From Rhizobium anhuiense (GTDB taxonomy: Bacteria > Pseudomonadota > Alphaproteobacteria > Rhizobiales > Rhizobiaceae), in the NCBI RefSeq assembly GCF_003985145.1, contig NZ_ML133532.1:1-64000 (forward strand): a stretch of DNA of 64,000 bases, written 5' to 3'. The notes under the pieces were generated by a model that ran no database searches, had not been told where the DNA came from, and was given only the letters and a program-made list of their open reading frames with translations. Within the stretch, counting starts at the first letter, position 1; every line of letters starts with the position of its first letter. Position numbers and translations under genes: made by a program. Shown here piece by piece: positions 49,971 through 57,409 of this stretch.

Positions 49971-50675
49971 ATGAACAATGCCCCGGCAATTCCCTTTCAC
50001 GCCGGACCGGAACTGAGCCGGGCGATCAACCGCACCGATTTTTTCCGTCTGCTGAAGTCGGCGGCGCAGCATTACAACTTCGACAATTTCGCGCTTGCCC
50101 GCATTTCCGAGGCTTCAGCTCCTTTCGGTGAACGCGATATCGTCATCACCAATGTTGCCGAGCGGCGTGTCGGCCTTTTCATCACGACATTGAAGGAAGC
50201 GCTCGGGACCGTCCGGGCAAAGTCCGCCCAGTTCCTGGCAACGCCGGTCCATGGCCGGAGCGCGCAGCCGGAAGATCATCCCTCCGAGCTGGTTTTCAAC
50301 GAGTTCCTGAGCGGCGTCTTTCTGTTCATCCCGCTGTTCACGCCGGAAGGGCGGCGCTATTGCCTCGTGCTCAGCGGCGAGCGTCAGGAGCCCGATCAGA
50401 GCGAGATCGCCGACATGCTTCTCGATGCCATGCGCATTTTCGACAAGCTCTACGAGGAAATCCTGACGCCGGAAATGTCCGGACGGCTGACGCAGCGCGA
50501 ATCGGAAATCGTCAAATGGACGAGCGAAGGCAAGACGTCGGCGGAGATCGCCATCATTCTCGGTCTCTCCGAACATACGGTCAATTCGCACATCACCGCG
50601 GCCGCGCGCAAACTCGACGCCGTCAACCGCGTTCATATGGTGGCGATCGCCTTGAGGAATGGTTTGGTGTCGTGA
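49971..50675 (+). CDS. LuxR-type transcriptional regulator without AHL-binding signature
   Basis: A 234-residue regulator. The C-terminal LuxR/FixJ HTH is clear (LTQRESEIVKWTSEGKTSAEIAIILGLSEHTVNSHITAAARKLDAVNR, about residues 170-217). The N-terminal 155 residues resemble an autoinducer-binding-type alpha/beta/alpha sensor (FFRLLKSAAQHYNFDNFALARIS) but lack the W-x-x-x-Y acyl-homoserine lactone signature. No receiver Asp is visible, so it is probably a LuxR solo. GAGGAAGAG precedes the ATG at 49971. It lies just before a receiver gene in the same direction, inside the signalling block. Confidence 0.82.
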   Translation: MNNAPAIPFHAGPELSRAINRTDFFRLLKSAAQHYNFDNFALARISEASAPFGERDIVITNVAERRVGLFITTLKEALGTVRAKSAQFLATPVHGRSAQPEDHPSELVFNEFLSGVFLFIPLFTPEGRRYCLVLSGERQEPDQSEIADMLLDAMRIFDKLYEEILTPEMSGRLTQRESEIVKWTSEGKTSAEIAIILGLSEHTVNSHITAAARKLDAVNRVHMVAIALRNGLVS

Positions 50676-50705
50676 AGTTGGTTTCGGGATTGGGGAAATG
50701 AGACG

Positions 50706-51143
50706 ATGATCACCGAAACGGGCCGAAGGAACGCCGTCAAGGTTCTGTTTGTCGACGACGAATTCATCGAATTCCGCGCGCTCAAGAAGAAGATCGCCGA
50801 TCTCTCCGAGCCGGCCGTCGAGGTCGAATATTCGCCTTCGATCGGTGACGCGCTGGAAAAGATCCGCTTGGAGCGATTCGATCTCATCCTGCTCGACAAC
50901 CGCCTTCTGCCGAACGCCGATTTCCGTGAAACGGTGCCGGAACTGCGCGGCATCGGCTATACCGGACCGATCGGCGTCGTCTCGACCGATATATCGGGTG
51001 GCTATTTCCAGGAATTCCCGGATTACGGCGTCGATTTCCGTATCGGCAAGGACGAAATCGATGCGCAGACGCTGCAGCATATCATCCGCGAATATGTGAC
51101 CTATGACGTCCCGGATTTCTGGAAGGACGACTACAGCATCTAG
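50706..51143 (+). CDS. Divergent single-domain response regulator
   Basis: A 145-residue receiver-like protein: VKVLFVDDEFIEFRALKKKIADLS gives the acidic pair, FDLILLDNRLLPNADF the phospho-Asp, GVVSTDISGG the switch Ser/Thr and DFRIGKDEID the lysine. The segment after the phospho-Asp is longer and less conserved than usual (NRLLPNADFRETVPEL), and a C-terminal extension YVTYDVPDFWKDDYSI is acidic and aromatic. It follows the LuxR-type gene by 30 bases, probably as an operon, and is followed by a rhizobial repeat. Confidence 0.8.
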   Translation: MITETGRRNAVKVLFVDDEFIEFRALKKKIADLSEPAVEVEYSPSIGDALEKIRLERFDLILLDNRLLPNADFRETVPELRGIGYTGPIGVVSTDISGGYFQEFPDYGVDFRIGKDEIDAQTLQHIIREYVTYDVPDFWKDDYSI

Positions 51144-51260
51144 AGCAATTCCAGGAAAAGTGCGAAGCGGTTTTTGCCGGGAATTGCGTAAAAACAAAAG
51201 GATAGAGCGGTTCGGCGCTTCCCTAAAAGCTGAACCGCGTTAAAGCAATTTCCAGCAAAA
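51144..51260. repeat. Rhizobial intergenic repeat
   Basis: The sequence starting AGCAATTCCAGGAAAAGTGC and continuing with the GCGTAAAAACAAAAGGAT block is a repeat that I recognise as present in many copies in Rhizobium genomes. GCGGTTC (51208-51214) and GAACCGC (51232-51238) can pair, and the AGCAATTTCCAGCAAAA segment (from 51244) restates its beginning. It separates two convergent genes and may contribute to termination. Confidence 0.65.
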
Positions 51261-51292
51261 CCACTGCACGCTTCTGCTGGAAGTTGCTGATT

Positions 51293-52009
51293 TCAAGCAA
51301 TAGGAAGGCGGATGATGAAGCGGCTGCCGCTTTCATCCGAATGCTCGAGGCTGATATCGCCGCCCAGCGCCGTCAGAAACTCCCGCGCCGTCGTCAATCC
51401 GAGACCGGCGCCCTGAACCGCTCCCGCTTTCGGCAATTTCCAGAAGGGCTCGAATATCCGCTCCCGATAGGCCGAATCGATGCCCGTGCCATTGTCGGAG
51501 ATGCGGATAAACCAGTCGGTGCCCTCTCGCACTGCCGCAATCGTCACATGCGGTGGCGCTTCGCTGCGATAGGTGAGGGCGTTGGTCAGCAGATGCCGCA
51601 GCACCAGCCCGAGCAGGGCAGGATCGGTCCGGATGGAGGGCAGGCCTACGCTTTCAAGCGTCGCGCCGCGAACCTCGGTCTCGTCGGTCAACTCGCCCCA
51701 GATATTGTCGGCCAGCGCCTGCAGATCCACCTCTTCAGGCGTCACCTGGGGCGTTCCGCCGGCAAGGCTCATCAATGCCTTGGTGAGGCGCTGCGCGGCT
51801 TGCGCTTTCTCCAGGATCATCCTGAGGCTCTGCAACTGTTCGCCGTCGAGCGTCTCCTCGAGATCGTCGAGCAGCAGCTCGGCATACATGGCGATGTGGC
51901 GCAGCGGCGATTGCAGGTCATGCGAGGCGGTCGCGAGAAAACGCTTGATGCGCTCCTCGCTGTCGCCGGCGACAGCGGTTTCCGGCGGTCTTGTCGGGTT
52001 GGATGACAT
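51293..52009 (-). CDS. Soluble histidine kinase, HisKA plus HATPase only
   Basis: A 238-residue kinase without a sensor domain. The phospho-acceptor is H30 (FLATASHDLQSPLRHIAMYAELL); HATPase_c motifs follow (HLLTNALTYRS; ISDNGTGIDSAYRERIFEPFWKLPKAG; GAGLGLTTAREF). The HisKA resembles that of bacteriophytochrome-type kinases and of the other two kinases in this block. With no input domain it must receive signals by protein contact, perhaps through the stand-alone receivers next to it. It converges on the LuxR/receiver pair across a repeat. Confidence 0.85.
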   Translation of the reverse strand: MSSNPTRPPETAVAGDSEERIKRFLATASHDLQSPLRHIAMYAELLLDDLEETLDGEQLQSLRMILEKAQAAQRLTKALMSLAGGTPQVTPEEVDLQALADNIWGELTDETEVRGATLESVGLPSIRTDPALLGLVLRHLLTNALTYRSEAPPHVTIAAVREGTDWFIRISDNGTGIDSAYRERIFEPFWKLPKAGAVQGAGLGLTTAREFLTALGGDISLEHSDESGSRFIIRLPIA

Positions 52010-52112
52010 CTGGCGGCTTCCCCGATCTCAATGACAGCGCCGCGTCTCTTCAGGTGCGCAAAGGACGCGGTAACACTTTGAATTGGCACAAAATGCAGTC
52101 GCCGACAATAGA

Positions 52113-52146
52113 AAGAGGGCGCCGGCTCTGCAACCGGCGCCCTCTT
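52113..52146 (-). terminator. Rho-independent-type terminator of secDF
   Basis: A perfect 13-bp stem, AAGAGGGCGCCGG (52113-52125) with CCGGCGCCCTCTT (52134-52146), and an 8-base loop, 26 bases after the secDF stop. On the minus strand a U-containing stretch (TTTCTATTG) follows. Confidence 0.85.
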
Positions 52147-52171
52147 CAAGGATACGTTAACAACGAGATTC

Positions 52172-54721
52172 TCAGGTCGCCGATTTGCGCGGGCGGCCCT
52201 GTTCTGGCGGGATGATTTCGACTGCCGCATCGGTTGCCGGTGCCGCCTTGGCATGGCGGCGGCGCCAGTCGCCGAGGAAGAGCAGGATCGGCGCCGCGAT
52301 GAAGATCGAAGAGGCGCCGGCCACGAGAATGCCGAAGACCATCGGGATCGCGAAGCTCGAGACCGCGCTGCCGCCCCAGATCGCCATCGGCACCAGGGCG
52401 AGGAAGGCCGTCGCATTGGTATAGAGGCTTCGTGCCAGGGTCTCGTTGATCGACTTGTCGATGATCTCGCGCAGCGGCATCGACTTATAGAGCCGCATGT
52501 TTTCGCGCATGCGGTCATAGACGACGACCTTGTCGTTCACCGAGTAGCCGACGAGCGTCAGGATGGCGGCGATGGCCGTCAAATTGAAGTCGAGGCCGGT
52601 GATTGCGAAGAAGCCGATCGCCTTGGTGACATCGAGCACCAGCGTGACGATGGCGCCGACGGCAAACGGCCATTCGAAACGCACCCAGATGTAGATCAGC
52701 ATCGCGAAGCTTGCGATGACGACCGACAGGATGCCGGCCCAGGCAAGCTCGCCGCTGACCTTCGGACCGATGACATCGGTGCCTTCGACGGTGGCCTTCG
52801 GGTCGAGCTTGATGACTTCGGCCTTCAGCTTGGTCACAGCAGCCGTCTGTGCCTCTTCGCCGCCTTCCTGCCGTTGGGCGCGCACGAGAATGCTGTTGTT
52901 GTCGCCGAAGGACTGCAGCGAGATTTCGCCGAGGCCGAGGCTGTTCAGCCCCTCACGGAGGGTTCCGAGATCGGCCGGGGCACTGGTCCTGACCGACATC
53001 TGGATGCCGCCGCGGAAATCGACGCCGTAGTTGAGGCCGGGGTGAATGAACAGCGCGACCGAGGCAATCGACAGGAGCGCCGAAACGGTGACGCCGAAGA
53101 AGCGCGCCTTCATGAACTGGATGTGCTTGTCATAGGGGCTGAACGGGATCAGCGGCCTGATGTTCAGCACCTTCAGCCTCTGGCGGCGGGTGATCTCGAT
53201 CATCGCGACGCGCACGAAGGCGACCGAGGTGAACATCGAGATGATCAGGCCGAGCGCCATGGTCACGGCAAAGCCGCGAACCGGTCCGGAGCCGAAGTAG
53301 AACAGGATGGCCGCAGCGATCAGGGCCGTCATGTTGCCGTCGATGATGGTCGAATAGGCACGGCGGAAGCCGGTGTCGATGGCGGCGAAGGCGCTCTTGC
53401 CCTTGCGCGTTTCTTCGCGGATGCGCTCGTTGATCAGAACGTTGGCGTCAACAGCAAGGCCGATGCCGAGAACGACACCGGCGATGCCCGGCAGCGTCAG
53501 CGTCGCACCGACTAGCGTCAGGGCGGAGAAGGTCAGGATCGTGTGAATCAACAGGGCGACATTCGCCAGCACGCCCCAGGTGCCATAGAGAATGAAGATG
53601 AAGAGTGCGACGAGAGCAAAACCGACGATGCCGGAATAAATACCCATCTTGATCGCATCGGCGCCGAGGTCGGCGCCGACGGTGCGTTCCTCGATGACGG
53701 TCAGCTTGGCGGGCAGGGCGCCGGCGCGCAGCATGGCGGCAAGCGTCGTGGCGCTGTCGGCCGAGAAGTTGCCGGAGATCTGGCCGGAACCGCCGGTGAT
53801 CGGCTCGCGGATGACGGGCGCGCTCAGCACCTTGTCGTCGAGGACGATGGCGAAGGGATTGCCGACGTTCTGGCGGGTGATGTCGGCAAAGCGGGTGGCG
53901 CCGGCGCTGTCGAAGCGGAAGCTGACGATCGGCTCATGCGTGTTGGGGTCGAAGCTGACGCGGGCATCCGAAAGGCGATCGCCGGAGATTTCGACGCGAT
54001 CGAGGACCGGATAGGACCGGCCTTCATCGTCCTTCAGCATGGTCACGCCAGGTCCCGGCTGGTTGTTCGGCGCCAGCATGTGGAACGACATCTTGGCCGT
54101 GGAGCCGAGAAGTTCGCGCAGGCGCGACGGATCCTGTGCACCCGGAAGCTGGACGAGCACGCGGTTGGCGCCGATGCGCTGGATCGTCGGCTCGGAGACG
54201 CCGACCTGGTCGACGCGCTGGCGGATGACCTCGAGGCTCTGCTGAACCGCGTTGTCGACATTGGCGGAAATGCCGGCCGGCGAGAAGCCGACGGTGATCG
54301 TGGCGCCGTTTGCGGCGACATCAAGATCGGCCTGGCCGGCGCTGAGACCGGTGCTGATCGGGTTGGCGAGCGTCTTCAGTTCGGTGACGGCGGCATCGCT
54401 CTGCGCGGCGTCGGCGAGTGTTACGACGATCTGGTTCTGGCTGCGGACCACGGCTTTCGGCTGGATGCCCTTTTCGCGCAGCACGCGGCGCGCGTCCTGA
54501 AGCAGCGATTGCAGCCGCTCCTTGGTCAGGTCGGCTTCGTCGACTTCGAGAACGAGGTGCGAGCCGCCGCGAAGGTCGAGGCCGAGCGACACCTGCTCAT
54601 GCGGCAGCCATGCCGGAATACGCTGGAGGGTGGATTGCGGCAGGACATTCGGCAGGGCGATCAATAGCCCGAGAAGGATGATCACCGTATAGGTGAACAC
54701 CAGCCATGGTGAAGTACGCAT
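52172..54721 (-). CDS. secDF: Fused protein-export membrane protein SecDF
   Basis: An 849-residue fusion of SecD and SecF, with about twelve transmembrane helices and two periplasmic domains. The SecD half begins RTSPWLVFTYTVIILLGLLIALPNVLP, with SLGLDLRGGSHLVLEVD near residue 46 and ANVLINERIREE in TM4. The SecF half starts about residue 535 (NYGVDFRGGIQMSVR) and contains VGYSVNDKVVVYDRMRENM. SecDF uses the proton gradient to pull exported chains out of the SecYEG channel. GGAATACAAC precedes the ATG, and a strong terminator follows the gene. Confidence 0.95.
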   Translation of the reverse strand: MRTSPWLVFTYTVIILLGLLIALPNVLPQSTLQRIPAWLPHEQVSLGLDLRGGSHLVLEVDEADLTKERLQSLLQDARRVLREKGIQPKAVVRSQNQIVVTLADAAQSDAAVTELKTLANPISTGLSAGQADLDVAANGATITVGFSPAGISANVDNAVQQSLEVIRQRVDQVGVSEPTIQRIGANRVLVQLPGAQDPSRLRELLGSTAKMSFHMLAPNNQPGPGVTMLKDDEGRSYPVLDRVEISGDRLSDARVSFDPNTHEPIVSFRFDSAGATRFADITRQNVGNPFAIVLDDKVLSAPVIREPITGGSGQISGNFSADSATTLAAMLRAGALPAKLTVIEERTVGADLGADAIKMGIYSGIVGFALVALFIFILYGTWGVLANVALLIHTILTFSALTLVGATLTLPGIAGVVLGIGLAVDANVLINERIREETRKGKSAFAAIDTGFRRAYSTIIDGNMTALIAAAILFYFGSGPVRGFAVTMALGLIISMFTSVAFVRVAMIEITRRQRLKVLNIRPLIPFSPYDKHIQFMKARFFGVTVSALLSIASVALFIHPGLNYGVDFRGGIQMSVRTSAPADLGTLREGLNSLGLGEISLQSFGDNNSILVRAQRQEGGEEAQTAAVTKLKAEVIKLDPKATVEGTDVIGPKVSGELAWAGILSVVIASFAMLIYIWVRFEWPFAVGAIVTLVLDVTKAIGFFAITGLDFNLTAIAAILTLVGYSVNDKVVVYDRMRENMRLYKSMPLREIIDKSINETLARSLYTNATAFLALVPMAIWGGSAVSSFAIPMVFGILVAGASSIFIAAPILLFLGDWRRRHAKAAPATDAAVEIIPPEQGRPRKSAT

Positions 54722-54807
54722 GTTGTATTCCTTGATATCGAGGGCCGGCGCTTGGGCGCTGGCAGTATGTCGTCAATGGTCGGTCGGAGCGCCGATCGGC
54801 GCAAACC

Positions 54808-55188
54808 TCAGGCAGCGGCGGGCGGTGCGCGCGGCTGATGGGTCCTGGAGACTGCGGCGCGAAGCGAGGCTTCGAATGCCGGAAAAGCGGCTGGCATGGT
54901 CCAGCCGGCGAAATCGAGAGCCGGGGCGACGGCAAGGGCAGGCGATCCGGCGTCATGCGCTGCCTGCTTCGGCGCAAGCCTGCGCTCGGTGGCAAGCAAT
55001 CCGCGCACGGCATCGCGCGCGGTCAGCTGCGGCGGCTGCGGATCCCGATCGGAAGAGGAGAGCGTGTTGACGGTGACAACAGGCGAGATGATCAGGTTGC
55101 CGCCGAGAAGCAGGCCGAGATAGGCAAGAATGGCGACGAGGAGGGAGGCGGCGATACGGCCCGTCAGACGGCGCTGCTCCAGCTCCAT
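54808..55188 (-). CDS. Hypothetical protein with one N-terminal membrane helix
   Basis: A 126-residue protein beginning MELEQRRLTGRIAASLLVAILAYLGLLLGGNLIISPVV. The single hydrophobic helix (about residues 11-35) is followed by an Ala/Pro-rich, probably periplasmic region without recognisable motif. The ATG at 55188 has GGAGAAG directly upstream; a TTG at 55227 would add 13 residues. It lies between secDF and the antiporter gene in the same direction. The coding assignment rests on the helix and compositional bias only. Confidence 0.5.
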   Translation of the reverse strand: MELEQRRLTGRIAASLLVAILAYLGLLLGGNLIISPVVTVNTLSSSDRDPQPPQLTARDAVRGLLATERRLAPKQAAHDAGSPALAVAPALDFAGWTMPAAFPAFEASLRAAVSRTHQPRAPPAAA

Positions 55189-55242
55189 CTTCTCCGTCCC
55201 GGCGATGTCACTCCCGTATCGGCTCAAAAGCGCGCCAATCTC

Positions 55243-57063
55243 TCATTCTTTTTCCGGCGGAGGTTCATCCGCAGGCATAATTGTATCAGGCCCATGTCCG
55301 TCTTCATAGGGCACACTCTCATGATGCACTTGGGCGAGCCGGTCAACCATGCCAAGCGCGATTTCGCGCTCGCCCATGATGACGGTGTCGGCGCCATATT
55401 GCTTCAATTCATCGACCTCTGCATCGGAATGGGCGCGGGCGACGATGAGGATCGATGGATTGACGCTGCGCGCCTGCTCGGCGATGCGGCAGGCCTCAAA
55501 AGCGTTGGGGATGGCGATGGCAATGCTGCGGGCGCCGGAGAGATTGGCGAGATCGAGCGTTTCCCGCATCACCGCATTGCCCGCCAGGGTTTCGATACCC
55601 TGCACCTTCAGCTCGCCGATGCGCTTATCGGAGTCCTCAATGACGAGAAAAGGTGTGGCTGACGACTTGAGATTCTGTCCGACGATGCTGCCAACCCGCC
55701 CGTAGCCAACGAGAATGGCGTGGCCGCTGAGAGCAGTCGGGTGCACCTCGTCGTCTTCAGACGGCATCTCCTCCTGGGCTGCTATCGCATCTGCAGCGGG
55801 AGCAGGGTCGGCCACGGCGTCTTCGCGCTTTGCACCATCCAGCAGCGGCCGCATGCGGTCGCAGAGGAAGAACAGCAGCGGATTGAGGATGATCGAAATG
55901 ATGGCGCCGGCCAGGATCAGGTCGCGGCCTTCCTCCGGCAACAGCCCGAGTTCGACGCCGAGGGCGGCGAGGATGAAGGAGAACTCGCCGATCTGGCCGA
56001 GGCTGGCCGAAATCGTCAGCGCCGTGCCGAGCGGCTTCTTGAAGGCGAGCACGATCAGCAGGGCGGCGACGGACTTGCCGATGACGATGATGAAGATGGT
56101 GGCCAGAATCGGCAGCGGCTTGTCGATCAGGATATTCGGATCGAACAGCATGCCGACCGAGACGAAGAACAGCACGGCGAAGGCATCGCGCAGCGGCAGG
56201 CTTTCCTGCGCGGCGCGATGGCTGAGTTCGCTTTCGGCCAGCACCATGCCGGCAAAGAAGGCGCCGAGCGCCAGCGACACGCCGAAGAGCTTCGCCGCGC
56301 CAAAGGCGACGCCGAGCGCGATCGCCAGCACGCCGAGCCGGAAGAGCTCGCGCGAACCGGTATGGGCGATGCGGTGCATCGTCCAGGGAATGAGCTTGCG
56401 GCCGAAGACCAGCATCAGCGCCACGAATAGCGCCACCTTCACCAGCGTCATGGCGATCATGCCGCCGATGCCGAGATCGAGGCCGAACAGGCGGCTGAGT
56501 GCGGCCGAGAGCGGCTCGACAGGAGCGTGGCCCTCGCCGCCGATGCTGGCGGCGGCCGGGATCAGCACCAGCGCCAGCACCATGGCGAGATCCTCGACGA
56601 TCAGCCAGCCGACGGCGATCCTGCCGCGCTCCGTCTCGACAAGCCGCCGCTCCTGCAGCGCCTTCAACAGCACGACGGTGGAGGCGACCGAAAGCGCCAG
56701 GCCGAAGACCAGGCTGCCGCCGGTCGGCCAGCCCATGAAGGCGCCGAGTCCCCAGCCGAGCAGTGTCGCAAAGGCGATCTGCACGATCGCACCGGGCACG
56801 GCGATGCCGCGCACCGACAGCAGGTCTTTCAGGGAGAAATGCAGCCCGACGCCGAACATCAGCAGGATGACGCCGATTTCGGCCAACTCCGGCGCAAGGT
56901 TCTGATCTGCCACATAACCCGGCGTATGTGGCCCCACAAGCACGCCGGCGATGAGATAACCGACGAGCGGCGGCATCCGCAGCCGATGGGCGAAGGCGCC
57001 GAAGATGAAAGCCAGCACGAGACCGCCGACGATTGTCGAAATCAAGGGCGTATCGTGTGGCAT
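55243..57063 (-). CDS. Monovalent cation:proton antiporter, YbaL/KefC type
   Basis: A 606-residue CPA2 antiporter. Residues 1-390 form the Na+/H+ exchanger membrane domain of about twelve helices (LAFIFGAFAHRLRMPPLVGYLIAGVLVGPHTPGYV; GWLIVEDLAMVLALVLIP; LGAFFAGMVLAESELSHRAAQESLPLRDAFAVLFFVSVGMLFDP). After a linker, residues about 440-560 form a TrkA-N RCK domain with the nucleotide motif ILVGYGRVGSIVGQNL. It exchanges K+ or Na+ for protons, gated by nucleotide or redox signals. It is divergent from a small XRE regulator. Confidence 0.9.
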   Translation of the reverse strand: MPHDTPLISTIVGGLVLAFIFGAFAHRLRMPPLVGYLIAGVLVGPHTPGYVADQNLAPELAEIGVILLMFGVGLHFSLKDLLSVRGIAVPGAIVQIAFATLLGWGLGAFMGWPTGGSLVFGLALSVASTVVLLKALQERRLVETERGRIAVGWLIVEDLAMVLALVLIPAAASIGGEGHAPVEPLSAALSRLFGLDLGIGGMIAMTLVKVALFVALMLVFGRKLIPWTMHRIAHTGSRELFRLGVLAIALGVAFGAAKLFGVSLALGAFFAGMVLAESELSHRAAQESLPLRDAFAVLFFVSVGMLFDPNILIDKPLPILATIFIIVIGKSVAALLIVLAFKKPLGTALTISASLGQIGEFSFILAALGVELGLLPEEGRDLILAGAIISIILNPLLFFLCDRMRPLLDGAKREDAVADPAPAADAIAAQEEMPSEDDEVHPTALSGHAILVGYGRVGSIVGQNLKSSATPFLVIEDSDKRIGELKVQGIETLAGNAVMRETLDLANLSGARSIAIAIPNAFEACRIAEQARSVNPSILIVARAHSDAEVDELKQYGADTVIMGEREIALGMVDRLAQVHHESVPYEDGHGPDTIMPADEPPPEKE

Positions 57064-57097
57064 CGTCGTCTCCCGATCTGGAAATCCCGTTCGTAAT

Positions 57098-57127
57098 ATG
57101 ACATATATGGTCTATATCGACCAATAT
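57098..57127. promoter_or_regulatory. Inverted repeat at the antiporter/XRE divergent promoter
   Basis: GGTC-TATATC-GACC (57109-57122), extended by AT-rich ends to an imperfect 23-bp palindrome ATATGGTC-N6-GACCAATAT (57105-57127). It lies 42 bases from the antiporter start and just before the XRE regulator start at 57143. It is a probable operator for autoregulation by the XRE protein. Confidence 0.55.
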
Positions 57128-57142
57128 GGGCAACTTAAAATC

Positions 57143-57403
57143 ATGGGTCAAGGCGCACGGGAAACAATTCTCACTCCCGCTCTCTGCCGCGCGGCACGCG
57201 GCCTGCTCGACTGGACCCAGACCGATCTTGCCGAAAGGGCCGCGGTCTCGCGCAGCACCATTCGCGACTACGAGGGACGGCACCACGACATCCACCGCGC
57301 GACGGAGGCGCAGCTGCGCCTCGCCTTCGAGGAGGGCGGCGTCAAATTCGTCGAGATCGAGGGAGCGGGCACCGGTCTCTGCCTGCCCAATCCAGCCGGC
57401 TGA
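57143..57403 (+). CDS. Small XRE-type transcriptional regulator
   Basis: An 86-residue helix-turn-helix protein: LTPALCRAARGLLDWTQTDLAERAAVSRSTIRDYEGRHHDIHRATEAQLRLAFEEGGVKFV. This is the compact XRE type common in rhizobia. The start is uncertain: 57143 (MGQGARETILTPAL) gives the usual family length, while ATGs at 57098 and 57107 would place the inverted repeat inside the gene. No clear ribosome-binding site precedes any of them. It is divergent from the antiporter gene and convergent with the GT39 gene, and may control the antiporter. Confidence 0.75.
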   Translation: MGQGARETILTPALCRAARGLLDWTQTDLAERAAVSRSTIRDYEGRHHDIHRATEAQLRLAFEEGGVKFVEIEGAGTGLCLPNPAG

Positions 57404-57409
57404 ATCGGT

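Noticed and set aside
49772..49978. 68-codon minus-strand frame before the LuxR-type gene
   Set aside because: The middle part looks somewhat protein-like, but the start would be TTG without a ribosome-binding site, overlapping the start of the supported LuxR-type gene.
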